Shown: positions 10,261-21,648 of the stretch, one piece after another | Layout of the letters: every line of letters starts with the position of its first letter | Numbering within the stretch: position 1 is the first letter of the stretch | Assembly: GCA_037043235.1 (NCBI GenBank) | Contig: JAWRVZ010000134.1 | Coordinates: 260,501-324,500, forward strand | Length of the DNA stretch: 64,000 nt | Origin: Rhodeus uyekii | Lineage: Eukaryota; Chordata; Actinopteri; Cypriniformes; Acheilognathidae | Direction: 5' to 3' | Notes under the pieces: generated by a model | The model's input: only the letters and a program-made list of their open reading frames with translations | What the model was told of the DNA's origin: nothing | Databases searched by the model: none | Position numbers and translations under genes: made by a program

Positions 10261-10602
10261 GTATTTGAAGGTAAGCTCTGCACAAAATAATAAGAACATT
10301 TAAAACATAATCCTAGGAAACAATAAAGTAACATAGTGCAGTCATGTTTTTTGGACATGCACAATTGTAGGGTAGTGGCATGTAAGTCATTGAAATAGTT
10401 TGAATATCATGCAAATACCAAACTATATCAATATGGTTTTTATTCAGTACAACGATACATTAAAGCCATTGTGTTAACATTTGTTGCATAAATGTACTAC
10501 TGTATATTAATCGGCCAGCCAATTTGCAGCAGCTGTACTAATGATGTAATGGATGGTGGACACTATTGATAGAACTAGTTCAGTGGTATTTTGAAGTTAA
10601 GA
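10248..10602. repeat. Short direct repeat pair around 300 bp
   Basis: AGAACTAGTTCATTGGTATTT followed by GAAGGTAAG (10247-10276) is repeated imperfectly as AGAACTAGTTCAGTGGTATTT followed by TGAAGTTAAG (10570-10600). Could be a duplicated LINE edge or an old target duplication. Confidence 0.4.
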
Positions 10603-11695
10603 TCTTCTTGACAGATCTTCAGTTACCTGGATGGTGGAGCTCCATGCTGCCTGCCCCCTCATAAGAGTATAATATTCAACAAACATTTAACACAGGATCA
10701 AACTATCTGAGAGCGTTCTCTGTCTATCTTTCTTTTTGAAGGTTAAAACTACAGGAGAAAATAGGCTTGTGTGAGAGATGTAATAAGATGGTCTCTCTCT
10801 CTGTGTGTGTGTGTGTGTGTGTGTGTAGTCTGTGAGGCCCCTTTCTTAGTCTGTACTGTCAGATGGAAGTAGATTTAGGATCTGACAGATCTTGGGGGAG
10901 GTGATGGGGTCACAGCGCAGTAGCCTCTGTCTCTCTGTGTACATTCTCATGCTGCTTTTGTCCTCTTGACCTTCTCAGCGTTCACTCGCCCCCTCCATTT
11001 AACACCACACATCCATCAACACCCGCCTCCATGGAGATCACCGTGGCAACCCTTTACATGGCAAGGGCAGAGGGCCTCTGGGGGATGCTTTCTGGCGCCA
11101 TGACAACAAGGGCTTCCTTGAGTCAACCCGCTTAGTCGTGTAATTTGGGTGGTGGAAAAGCAACAATCATGACGGGATAACCAGACATGTCTGTACTGAG
11201 CTTAAGATTTTAAAGAAGTTAAAAAAAACATGGTTCAGAGTATTCAATTCCAAGTGCACCACTGGAATGACCTGCCTATTTAAAAAAAAGGAAAGAATGC
11301 GCATGCTGTTCAAATTATGTACATTTTCTGATGTGTATTTTCTAATGTGTAAGTGACATCATGTAACATTATCTTTTCATCAACTTACAGGTTTTAAAGT
11401 TTATTGTAGCTATGTTCCTTTTTTCCGTAATTTGTCAAAATCTTGTTATAAAAGATAAAGTACTACACACAGGATATTTAAGACAGTACTGGCTATGACT
11501 CGATGACAAACACTAGACTGAGACACTCTTCTCTGTTTCTCAAATGCATATTGCATTAGACTTTACTCATATAGTGTTTCTTGAGTAAAGAGAACATTTT
11601 ACTTATTTAAAGAACCAGTTCCCTTGCATTGCAAACAATCAGAGATGCTTCATTCAAGATTGAACCATGGTGGAATTATAAGGTTTTACTGACAG
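10603..11695. other. Unique interval; (CT/GT)n at 10791-10827
   Basis: Mostly unique sequence. A compound CT/GT microsatellite lies at 10791-10827, next to a GC-richer block (10860-11165) listed separately. No coding exon recognised. Confidence 0.5.
10860..11165. promoter_or_regulatory. Candidate conserved noncoding block with RFX-like half sites
   Basis: A transposon-free block richer in GC than its surroundings. CACCGTGGCAACC (about 11039-11051) and GCGCCATGACAAC (about 11094-11106) resemble RFX X-box halves (GTNRCC/CATGGCAAC) about 55 bp apart. The role is inferred; no conservation data were available. Confidence 0.25.
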
Positions 11696-11787
11696 TTTGT
11701 GTCAGGTATTGAGTCCCTAAGGTGAGGACTCAATAGTGCACTGGATGGGGATTTTATTATAATAAAAGAAAACAAAATACTAATGAT
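11696..11787 (-). mobile_element. LTR fragment of the TGTCAG family
   Basis: TGTGTCAGG...GAGGACTCAATAGTGCA...TTTTATTATAATAAAAGAAAACAAAAT matches the left end of the LTR at 50695-51148 (CGAGGACTCAGTTGCA...TTTATCATAATAAAAGAAAACAAAA). Only the sense-strand 3' end of the LTR, with its AATAAA-type signal region, is kept. Confidence 0.6.
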
Positions 11788-12490
11788 GTTACGTCTGACA
11801 CAGACGCTCCGAATCATTACTTCGCTAGTCACGTGAAAATATCTGAAGCAAACACACTGGTTCACTCCTGTAGTGAACCACCTGACTGCTTTGACAGCCC
11901 GCCCCATTGTTGACAGGTTTGAAACCTGGCGGCTGCATTTCTTATAAAAATGAAGCCAAACCGTGGGTTGTAGTAGACGGTGTTTGCATTGCCATTATTG
12001 TTGAGGAGAGTGGATTGAGTTTATTTCAGTGTTGTATATTCAAAGCAATATATCCTAATTTATATCGGCTTTCTAAATTGTTCTTGTGTACTCCTGCATC
12101 ATCTGTTCCATGCGAGAGATGATATTCTCTAAAGCTGGTGAAATTGTAAAAAAGAAATCGCCTTTCACCAAAGACTGTGGAGAAAATAATATTTCTGAAT
12201 AAAAACCATACCATTTAATGAACACTTTGTCTAAGCCTTCTGCATGTACCCAAAGCACACCCTCTGCCACAATGTATTTATTTATTATTAATTAGAGAAC
12301 ATATGAACATTGTTACATAAAAACATGCATCAAAGACAGAAACTTCAAAAACCCTCTACATAATATAAGTGCAACCAGTTACACAAGCACATCCTTTTCA
12401 ACGTAGAAAAATATCAGTCCCACCACTAAACAAGTTATAGAGTTCTGCTTCCCACAGCTAAACAAGATAAAGCTTTCACATATGATACTG
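11788..12490. other. Unique noncoding interval
   Basis: No recognisable gene or element. Short ORFs at 11907-12270 have no family motif. Confidence 0.4.
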
Positions 12491-12765
12491 CCTGTTAAAA
12501 AAAACTATAGAAACCATTACAGAAATTCTATTGGATTTAATGGTTTTATTGGAATTTTATTGGTTATAATGGGAATTATAGTGGTCTCTGTTGGTCTCTA
12601 CTGTTATGTGTTGGGTTCTATTGGTGTGGGCATTAAATATGTCCCAAACACACTACAAAAAAAAAATCTGTAGTGGTTTAAATGGTAAAAACCAATGGTT
12701 CCTATTGGTATTTTAATAGAAAACATTCAAATTTCTGTGATGGCTTCCAACTTTTTTTAAGCAGG
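12491..12765. mobile_element. MITE with about 40 bp imperfect TIRs
   Basis: Left end CCTGTTAAAAAAAACTATAG, then AAACCATTACAGAAATTCTATTGG. The reverse complement of the right end reads CCTGCTTAAAAAAAGTTGGA, then AGCCATCACAGAAATTTGAATG. The two align for about 40 bp. The 275 bp element is AT-rich and non-coding. No clear target duplication, so the superfamily is open. Confidence 0.6.
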
Positions 12766-12799
12766 TCTGATCTTCTGTTCTTGTCTAAATCGAAACGCT

Positions 12800-13547
12800 T
12801 TATTTGGTCATCACTTCAAAATACAAATGACACCACCCCGAGGGGGAAAAACTAAACACGGCAGACTAGACTTGGAAACTGAACAAAACAAAACACAGGA
12901 TAGGAACAAGACAGCAACATCACTCAAAGGACGATGACGAACCGACACAAGACAGCAAAAATATAAATAGGGAGCACATGATGAGGGTAATGATAAGGAA
13001 ACAGCTGGGACCAATCAAAGTTAACCATGGGAACGAGGTGGGTGGGGTTTACAATGACAAGACACGAACACACAACCAATGTGTTCATGAACACAAAGAC
13101 AGTGTGCAGCTGGTGAAAACCAAACTGCGCGAGACACAGAAACACAATATGAAAGCACGATGTAAACACAAACCGCTTACTTACAACATTGCACACAGAC
13201 ACGAGAGAGCGCAGCTGGCACAAAGCCAGCAGAATCCGCGCCCACTCACATAACATAGCGCACGCGAGAACGAGCAGCTACTCCGCTCGCGCGCTCAGGA
13301 TGAGGACGAATAAACGAGTCATGAATGCCCGAATCTCGACACAAAACCGAAACTGAACCAGACCAAAGTATCGGGACTGGACATCATAACCCGCACACAA
13401 TATGTTACACAGACAAGAGTGCGCGCGACTCCAACACTCGAAGTCGCGCTAACACACTCAAAACACGAGACAATGCAGTAGTGTCAGGTCAGAGCTCTGC
13501 CACAAAACCAAGAAAACGAGTTGACCGAATATGGCAGAGCCCTGACA
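12800..13547 (-). mobile_element. LTR of the TGTCAGGG family, 3'-truncated
   Basis: The right edge reads GCAGAGCCCTGACA, the inverted start (TGTCAGGG) of the complete copy at 20847-21648. Shared blocks in the same order: GGCAGAGCTCTGAC, ACTTTGGTCTGG / CCAGACCAAAGT, GATTCGGGCATTCATGAC, GAGTGGGCGCGG and CCCCGAGGGGGAAA. The expected left terminus is missing near 12800. Apparent ORFs of 84-110 codons here are LTR sequence, not genes. Confidence 0.75.
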
Positions 13548-15474
13548 GTTTGAGGATCCAATGGATTTATGAGCTTTAGTCACAATCTCTTTTTAATACT
13601 TTTTTTTCTTTTTTTAACCAACAGACAGATGTTAAAGGTGACCAAAAGTAATGATTTATGGAAAAAAGACAAAATATGGTGAGGTATGGTTTCCACTCAG
13701 CAGCGACAATATGTTATTGTTATTCTATTTTTGCATATTGTTTTATAATGCACTAAAAGGTAAAAATAGTATTTGCCAAGTATAAATATAATCTAACTCA
13801 ATTTAAACAGTAAAAAGAAGATACATGTTGTTTTAAAATGTTTAATTGACATGAAAATAATGTCAAATGAAAAAATATTGGTTTAATTGTCATAAAATAG
13901 GTGGTTTCCTTAAATAAAATATTTATTTGCATGGGCCTGTTTCAGCCCCAACAAGTTTTTAATGGACTTTGGGAAACTCACTCACACAGTATATACTTCA
14001 CAGTATGCAGCAAGTAGTGTCTTCCTTGTCTTTAAATGACGGAAAGCCTGTAGTTTAACAATAACTGCTTTCTCTGTCTGTTCTCCAATTACACATCTCT
14101 TCAGAGTCTGAGTGTGTGACCCTCACAGTGTCTCTGCCATCAGACACACCATATGATACAGTCCTGTCACTGCCCCTGAGACGGTTCTGCTAATTAGCTG
14201 AGCACCCTTGCCCAAAACCATCACCCACCCACTGCTCTCAGTACCACTCTTGAGTGCTCACCCTTTGCTTCAAACACTAGCTCTGCTTATTTACTCACTG
14301 AAAATGATTGTTTGAATGCTTCCGAGACTGTTGTTTTAAGCAGCTGTCAGCACGATTATTATGGATTGTGGATTTTGTCATTCAGGCATAGACTTAACAA
14401 GCTAAGAAACCCCACAAAGAGCACAGATTTTTAGTCAAAACGACTGGTTCTGAAGACCTACAACACTGCACCTTGAGTTCACACAGCAGCAGAATAAAGT
14501 TATCAGTCCTGTATTTGAAAGCTTAATACTGCTGTTTACGCATGTGACAAACACATTAAATTACCAAACTAATACCAGTTGTTCAGAACTGTATTTTAAG
14601 CAAAAACCAGCAGTTTGACTGGAACCATACAGGGCAATTAACTTTCCCCTGCCCTCAAGAGTCCTTACTTATATAACACATGATTCAGATCCTCAGCTTA
14701 GTAAATAGCTGCATGAACTGAACCATGTGTGTCAGTTGAGACGGATTCAATGAGATGATCAACTCATCAAATTAGTCAATATTCAATAAAAAAAGGATTC
14801 AAGCCTTTTTCACTGTTTGAAGTAGTTGCTTTGTTTTTCCCTCTATAGGACACAATGGTCACATAGTACAGTATACTGTTGTGTCAAAATGTGTCTCCAT
14901 TTATCATTTCCTTCAAGGGTCTCTGCTTATGTCTTCTGCGGACTGTGAAAATTAATGTATTCTGCTTTCCTCTCCAAGCTCCTCTACTAAGATAACTGCA
15001 GAGAGAGCTGTTCAGCCTTTTGCCCTTTTAATTAGCCCTGCAATTACAATGTGATCAGTGCTGCACAGCTCAAGTGTGTAATGGTGTGCTACTGAAGTCT
15101 CACCAACAGAGTCTAGTTACTGTTCTCCTGTTGTGTGAGTACTGCATCGAAACTGAACTGTTTAGTTACGTTTAAAGGAATTTTTCACACAAACATTTGA
15201 ATTATCATGAAATTTATTTCACCGTGACTTTCAAATATCACTTGCACATATCCAAGCGTCAAACTTAGCAACGAGATCAATTGTGTTAGCTGAATTGTGA
15301 TTGAATTCTAAATTAAAAGAGATGTTATCAAAATAATAAAAATAAATTATATGTATTTAATTTGCTTCCGTTTGACGTGCCACTGTGCTGCACTCATTTC
15401 ACTCATAGAGTTAATACTCATTTGTGTAAAATATTTCAATAGACATATCAAATAGTAGAATGCATGATGTACTG
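13548..15474. other. Long unique noncoding interval
   Basis: Nearly 2 kb with no recognisable transposon, RNA gene or exon. AT-rich in the first 400 bp, then mixed composition. Could include conserved regulatory sequence, but nothing specific is seen. Confidence 0.4.
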
Positions 15475-15476
15475 TA

Positions 15477-16375
15477 CAGTAGAACCCCGGCTTACGAAAC
15501 GTAACGCTCTACGTACGAAAAGTTCGACGTACGATAAAACTTTTTTTTTTCGCTCAAGTAACGACAAAATGATCGAGATGCGAAAAACGAAATCTCGGCG
15601 AGGCGACGATTTCCGAGTTTTGTTTTTAAATTTGCGCTGATTTTGGTTCGGGTTGAATGAAGGCTACAGTTTGTCCGGTCAGAACAATGATGTCTCACTC
15701 AGGGAATAATCCAAAACTGGTATTTATTAAAGGTGCATAGATCGATAAAACCTCAACGATTGGCACTAATTCCCTGTATTTCACTCAATAAACTATATAC
15801 AATCTTCAGCCGATCTCTTTTCCCTTAATCATCCATCAACTCTCTTCTCTGTCACTTCCTGAAACTCCGAGGGAAAGTTTTGGAATAGTCCATTTCGCAC
15901 TGAATGACAGGGATGGCTGGAATAGTCCATGTAAGAAGGGGAACAATTTTTTACAATCCTGCTCTCCTATTGGTCAGCATCGCTCCCACAAGCCTCTGCA
16001 TGGTTCCTCTCCCATTTCGTCCCACTAACTCTAAAGTTCTTCCGAGCTTTTGCATACAAGTTTTGTTTTCATCGTACTGCATCGCCATTATTTTGTGCCC
16101 AGTTAACATAAACTTTTTTCTAATAACTAGCCATGGATGTGAAGATTGTTGCTAAAGTGAAAGGGAAGAAGTGGATGCTCTAAATGGACTCGAAAAGGGA
16201 GATAATTGACAACTATGAAGCTGGGGTGCGCTTCATCCCATGCTGAATATGGTGTTTTCGTAGGGCTTGGAATGGATTAGGCAATTTACATGTAAAACCC
16301 TGACCGATTTATGAAAAGATCAACTTACGAAGCCAACCTCGGAACGGATTATTTTCGTAGGTCGGGGTTCTACTG
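15477..16375 (+). mobile_element. 899 bp Tigger-like element with TA duplication
   Basis: Left end CAGTAGAACCCCGGCTTACGAA after TA (15475-15476). Right end TTTCGTAGGTCGGGGTTCTACTG before TA (16376-16377). Terminal repeats of about 23 bp match at all but a few positions. The interior holds the N-terminal codons of a Tigger-type transposase (16133-16230) but no catalytic domain, so it is an internally deleted, non-autonomous copy. A partial inverted copy is at 4786-5245. Confidence 0.85.
16133..16230 (+). pseudogene. Tigger-like transposase N-terminal fragment
   Basis: Starting at ATG 16133 one frame reads MDVKIVAKVKGKKWML, a stop, then MDSKREIIDNYEAGVRF. The basic leader followed by (L)xMKREIIEKYExGxR is how CENP-B/Tigger-type transposases begin their first DNA-binding helix-turn-helix (family knowledge). 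In-frame stops and loss of the DDE domain show it is non-functional. Confidence 0.6.
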
Positions 16376-16377
16376 TA

Positions 16378-17671
16378 TTATTTAAAGTGATATTACTCCA
16401 GTCTCTGATTTCTGAGAGACGCGCAGAGACGACGATGCTATCAATTTAAGAACATCGTTCTCTTTTCATTCATAGTTTACACTCATTTACTTCATGCACT
16501 TAATATTGCGTATAGTTTTTAAATTTTATATAGCTATAAAATCGTGCTAACCCCCAGCTCACCTATTATCCATAAAATGTGAGAAGTTTCCTATTATTCA
16601 GTAGAATTCTGTGCCTTTCCAAATGAGGTATTCAGCTTCGGGACAAAGTGAATATATTGTGATGACCTGGTAGGTTAATATGATATCAGTTTTAAACAGA
16701 ATCGGAGCAAATGTGAGCAAATGTGAGCCAAACCCTTACATCAAAAGGCAAATCACAGTCCAAAACTGTTTCTGTCACAACTTAATTTGAACAAATTATG
16801 CACAGCAGTACAGACATACTTTTTTCTTTTTCTCTCTATTTGCCTGTCTTTCCTGAATCCTTCTCCATATTTCTTTCTCTCTCTTTGCCCAGCACACTAC
16901 TTCCATTGGGAAGTGTGATTTGTCAGGGCAGCAGCCTAGTGTTTGAAACCAATTAAGCCTTTACAAACGAGTATTAATCATCAGGGCCAAGGCCGATCAA
17001 AGGCAGGCCTCCCACATCCGGAGGTATAGATTTCCATTCGCTGTCGGGAGAGAGGTCAGTGTGTGTGTTTCTCTGTGGGCAGAGTACCTCCTGTTCTAGC
17101 AGCAGATAATTTGTTTTCGATGGGTCTGGATCAATGGGCTTGACTGTTCTAGAAACAGAGGGAACACTGCGCTGGTAATTGGACGGAGTAAATTGCAGTA
17201 TTTGTGAAAAGTCAAACAGGTGACGTCAGACAGCCAAAACAAACCAACCCCATCTGACTTCTGTTCGAGTGTATCGTTCCAAATTGACTGAAGCTCTGAT
17301 ACATGTCCTATTGACTTGATTTTAAAAGGTCAAGTCTTGCTGTATTAATGCTTTTTACTTTCGGCTTGTAAATGAGAGACTGCACTGTGATCACTGTACA
17401 TATCACTAGTACATCACAGCCATCTCTCTACATTTTTGACAACACCATCAACAGATGACAGTGAGCCTCTCTCCTAATCTGTCTATTTGCCTCATCATCT
17501 GAGTTAAAGGCTCTGTTAAAGTTGGGATGGGCATTCAAGACCTCTAATTTGCTGATTAATCTGTTACAAGCATGCGTCCAATCTACACAGTGCTCCTCTG
17601 ACTTACATCTGTCCTGCTGCTGCGCTGTAACCCTTTACACCTAAAGCTCAATCACCTTGCTTTCACCTTGC
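16378..17671. other. Unique interval with a candidate regulatory block
   Basis: No transposon ends. Positions 16900-17240 form a block of mixed GC content that contains the motifs listed in the next entry. The rest is AT-rich and featureless. Confidence 0.4.
16900..17240. promoter_or_regulatory. Candidate conserved block with TCF/LEF-like and CRE sites
   Basis: Contains GATCAAAGG (16995-17003), a TCF/LEF-type core, and the perfect 8 bp cAMP-response palindrome TGACGTCA (17221-17228). The block is transposon-free in a repeat-rich window. Function is inferred only. Confidence 0.25.
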
Positions 17672-17801
17672 TTTCCTGTAGCTCAAACATTAGAGCATTG
17701 GTGTTAACAACACCAAGGTTATAGGTTCACACCCATGGAAAGCAAGAACTGATTCAACGTGTTCCTTGAATGCAATGTAAGTCGCTTTGGATAAAATGTA
17801 A
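17672..17801 (+). mobile_element. tRNA-derived SINE, old copy
   Basis: Head TTTCCTGTAGCTCAA...TTAGAGCATTGG (A-box-like) and GGTTCACACCC (B-box-like), then GCAAGAACTGATTCAA and the tail GTAAGTCGCTTTGGATAAAA. Same family as the copies at 22201, 35720, 43529 and 44587. The tail is truncated after GGATAAAATG. Confidence 0.85.
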
Positions 17802-18194
17802 AGCAGCTGCACCTCCCCCAATAGCTTTCATGTATTTTACCTTAAAACGTATTTATTGTTAATAAATCTAGGCAGGCATCTTAGGGAAATATATGTATAA
17901 CATAGCTAGATAGCTACCGGTATACAAATGTAGCTCTGTGATCGCTAATCTTAGGTGGACTGAGAATATATATTTTCTTACCAAATGGTTATTTATTAAG
18001 TGGAAACCATTTCACATCAGCACTGATCCATTCCTTCATTTGTGTCCTTCATTCAGGCTGTTGACCAGAACAGATGACCCCAATACTCAATGACCCCAAT
18101 CACTTGAAGCTAATGGAGCCTTATTGATGCTGAAGTGTGTGAGAGAGAGAGGGGGAGAGAGAGGAGGAGAGAGAGAGAGGGAGAGAGAGAGGAT

Positions 18195-18229
<35 letters not shown>

Positions 18230-18779
18230 CGAGCAGTCTCTTTAGCGGAATTGACGCTGATCCAAGGAGGTGTCAGACAGGGACTCCTCCGAGCCGTTTT
18301 CCCAGATTGTTTGTGGGAAGTCGAGTCACCTGCAGAACATGTTGATGCACAGCAAGAACAGAAAAGTCACCTTTCAGTTGAACACTTTATTCCATCTATC
18401 AGTTTTTTCTGTTCAGTTAGCATTATGAACCAAAACTATCCGTTTTTATAAATATACCCAGTAGTTTAATATTATGTTTATTCACTAAAATGCTATATTT
18501 GTTAACATTACATAGCATATATTTGTTAACATGAAATAAGAATTAACAATACTTTTTTGCAATACCACTTCAGTAATTCTTGTAATTCCAGTGAAAATGC
18601 TTGATGCTACACTACAATGAATACAGAGGGTTTAGTGATTATGATGTGGACAACTTGATTGATCACATCAAAGCCCAGACCTGATCGGCACGTAGAGGCT
18701 GGAATATTAATGCACTCTTCCCAAACTGTTATGCTGTTACAGGTAGAAGGAACTGTTGAATTTTTAACACTTTAATAAT
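17802..18779. other. Unique interval with a GA-rich tract
   Basis: Unique sequence, AT-rich at the left, with a long purine tract listed separately. The ORF across the tract at 18124-18345 is low-complexity Arg/Glu and is not a gene. The last bases (18766-18790, TTTAATAATCAAACAAACAC) resemble LTR sequence near 33740. Confidence 0.45.
18140..18231 (+). repeat. (GA)n purine tract, about 90 bp
   Basis: Nearly uninterrupted GAGAGA with a few GGG and GAT variants. Long polypurine tracts can form triplex DNA. Confidence 0.9.
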
Positions 18780-19945
18780 CAAACAAACACAAAACGGAGT
18801 AAATGGAGCAAAATATGTCGTAATTTAGATATATTTTTAAGATGTAAGAATGCGGTTTTACAGGTGCTAGAAACGTGGCTTTCAAATATAAGAATGGCAT
18901 CAAAGAGCACATCCGTGTTTCTAACTGATGACGAAGACGTGACAGAGCAGCCATTGAGTGTTAGACTAAAGTGTAGGTTATTAGACACAGAGCTTTTTGG
19001 TTTAGAATCTCTTCTAATAGAAGATAATCTCCCGTTTTTATCAGAATTAAGTAGTAAAAAAGTTATTAATCATCCAATTTTTTTATATCAGTTATGCATT
19101 CCGTTAATTTAGTGAATTAGTACGTTTCATCAGGATGAGAAGAAATATAGAGCTGAGCTCATCAGCGTAACAGTGAAAGCTAATGCCATGCTTCCTAATA
19201 ATTGCACCCAAAGGAAGGATGTACAGGGTGAAAAGCAATGGTCCTAGTACTGAACCTTGAGGAACTCCATACTGAACTTGTGATCAATATGACATCTCCT
19301 CATTTACTGCTACAAACTGATAACAGTCGGATAAGTATGATTTGAACCATGCTAATGCGATTCCACTAATGCCAACCTAATTTTCGAGTCTATTCAGAAG
19401 AATTTTGTGGTCGATTGTATCAAATGCAGCACTAAGATCCATTAACACTAACAGAGACACAAACACGATCGGATGATAAGAGCAAATCATTTGCAACTCT
19501 AATGAGAGCAGTCTCAGTACTATTATATGTTCTAAATCCTGACTGGAAATCCTAGTAGATACTGTTTCTTTCTATAAAGGAACGTAGTTGTGAAAATATT
19601 GTCTTTTCTAGAATCTTTGACAGAAAAGGTAGATTCGATATTATGGCCAGCTTAAAGGTTTTTGGTACGTATCCTAATGATGAGGATGATATTAAGAAAA
19701 TGATCTATGACCTCTGTAAGCATCTCTTTCAGTAGCTTAGTTGGTATTGGGTTAGCATACATGTTGTTGATTTTTATGATTTAATGAGTTCAGACAATTC
19801 TTCCTCCCCAATAGCAATGAAAGAGTTGTATTTATTTGTGTGTTGTGTATATTTCCTTACTGCTGTTTTAAAGCATCTGGGGTTGAGGCTTTATTTCTTT
19901 ATTTCTCAGTCACTGTATCAAATAAATACCTAGGGTTGTATCTGA
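18780..19945 (-). mobile_element. Rex1/CR1-like LINE, RT region
   Basis: On the minus strand the order is a PIPTKLLKEM-like start (about 19730), the FLSKI-like finger region, GVPQGSVLGPLLFTLYILPLG (about 19195-19265) and FHCYAD with the catalytic DD damaged (about 19170). The FESHVSSTCKTAFLHLKNISK segment follows at about 18850. Several stops and shifts make it a dead copy. It abuts the plus-strand LINE head-to-head at about 19945. Confidence 0.8.
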
Positions 19946-19973
19946 GTGAGTCATGTCATCTCAGTGACGGACA

Positions 19974-20365
19974 CACCGAGAAACCTGTTGAAAGTGCGCT
20001 AGTCATTGGCGATTCTATTACACGAAACGTGAAAATAGAGACTCCTGCCACCATACTGACATACTGAGCGCCTAACATCAAAGCAAAAAGTGCTGGCTAA
20101 TACTAATTGTAATTACTCTAAGATTGCTATTTACATTTACTGCTTAGGCAACACACACACTACATTGGTACTAATGATGTCCGACTTCTCCAGTCGGAGA
20201 TCACGAAAATTAATATTAAAGATGTGTGTGAACTCGCAAGTATAATGTCAAGCACTGTAATATGCTCTGGACCCCTTCCTATTCGCAGGAGTGAGGAGAT
20301 GCTTAGCAGATTATACTTACTCAATGACTGGATGTGTCCGGGTTGTGCCAATTCAGTCTAGTTTT
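19974..20365 (+). pseudogene. LINE ORF1 relic with SGNH-hydrolase (esterase) motifs
   Basis: Frame 1 reads ALVIGDSITRNVKIETPA (GDS block with the nucleophile serine, about 20008-20060). After a stop it reads YIGTNDVRLLQSEITK (20161-20208), then VICSGPLPIRRSEEMLSRLY. GDS and GxND are blocks I and III of SGNH esterases. Such a domain is known in ORF1 of some CR1/L2-type LINEs, including zebrafish elements; its exact role is not settled. Stops between the blocks and the missing C-terminal D/H block make this a pseudogene. Confidence 0.7.
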
Positions 20366-20539
20366 CTCATGCTTCGTAGCAAAACCCTGGCACTACTACA
20401 CTGCCATGTCTTTGTGCGGGCGCGTGGCTTTGAGCTTTCTCGAATCATGCACCCTCCTGTCTGTGTCTTGTGTGCGGGGCGGGATGTTTGATACACTTCG
20501 GTCTTCTTCCATTTCGGTTTTGTGACGGTATTTGGACAT

Positions 20540-20846
20540 TTATGCTTTAGACCCGATACCAGCTAAGCTATTGAAAGAGATGAGGTCATAGATCCTCTTC
20601 TTAATATCATTAATTAATTTTTGTCATTAGGATATGTACCAAAAAACTTTGAGCTGGCTATAATGAAACCACTTTTAGTTAATTATAGGTCGATATCAAA
20701 TCTATCTTTTCTGTCAAAGATTCTAGAAAAGGCAATATCCTCACAACAATGTTCCTTTTTAGAAAAAAACGGCATCTTCGAGGATTTCCAGTCAGGATTT
20801 CGAATGATTTCGAATATATATGCTGATGACACTCTATGACAGCTCT
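20540..20846 (+). pseudogene. LINE RT N-terminal part up to the YADD codons
   Basis: Reads LDPIPAKLLKEM, then SLGYVPKNFELAIMKPLL, NYRSISNLSFLSKILEKAIS and FEDFQSGFRMISN, then jumps directly to IYADDTL at 20812-20838. The sequence between FQSGFR and YADD (motifs A and B) is deleted. The frame then meets the LTR inserted at 20847. Confidence 0.8.
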
Positions 20847-21648
20847 TGTCAGGGTTCTGCGCATTCGGTCTAGTAATCTCTTGTTGTTGTGGCAGAGCTC
20901 TGACACAACCGTAATTTCTCGAGTTGTGTGTGCATGCACGCAGCTTCGAGTGTTCGTGTTGTCTGCACGCTTGTCTGTGTGACGTCTTTTGTGCGAGTTA
21001 TGATGGCCAGTCCCGATACTTTGGTCTGGTTCAGGTTCAGTTTCAGTTTTGTGTCGGGATTCGGGCATTCATGACTCGTGTTCGTCCTTGCTATGAGTGC
21101 GCGAGAACAGGTGTTTGCTCGTTCTTGTGAGCTCTATGTCATGTGAGTGGGCGCGGTTTCAAGCTTTGCACAATCTGCACTCTCTCTCGTCTGTGTGCTT
21201 TCATGTTGTGTTTTCTGTCACATGCAGTTTGGTTGTCACTAGCTGTGTGTCGTCTTTGTTTAATGTGAACATGCAGCAATGCGTGTCGGCATTGGCTACA
21301 TGTTTATGTCTTGTCTGTTGCCCCGCCCGTCTCGTTTCATTGTCATTAGTTTGATTTGTTCCCAGCTGTGTCCTAGTCAGTTACCGATCCTCCCGTGTGT
21401 ACTTATTCTCCCAGTGTCTGCTGTCTTGTGCTGGTTTCTCGTCATTGAATGGCTGTGTGCTCCTTGTCTCTGTCTCCAGTCAAGTTTTGCTATTCTAGTT
21501 TTAGTCCAGTCAAGTCCAGTCCAGTCTAGCCTTGTTTTTCCCCCTCTGGGTGGTTTTTGTTCTGTTTTATTTTTGTTTTGTAATGATAAAATCCCCACTG
21601 ATCTGCACCATTGAATCCTTGTCTCACCCCCTTCCACACACCCTGACA
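20847..21648 (+). mobile_element. Solo LTR (TGTCAGGG...CCCTGACA) with 5 bp TSD
   Basis: Begins TGTCAGGGTTCTGC and ends CACCCTGACA, flanked by identical GCTCT (20842-20846 and 21649-21653). Length 802 bp, the most complete copy of the family also seen at 11696, 12800 and 50695. The 3' part carries a TTTTGTTTTGTAATGATAAAATCC region, a plausible polyadenylation area. No internal retroviral-type genes are present, so it is a recombination product. It sits inside the LINE RT only a few codons after YADD. Confidence 0.9.

Noticed and set aside
12978..13579. ORFs of 84-110 codons on both strands
   Set aside because: They fall entirely inside an LTR that is homologous to 20847-21648; the frames are not shared between copies.
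15477..16375. Possible small host gene at 15904-16155 (83 codons)
   Set aside because: Lies in a Tigger-like element; the ORF is in a different frame from the transposase codons.
18124..18345. 73-codon ORF rich in Arg/Glu
   Set aside because: Translation of a (GA)n tract.
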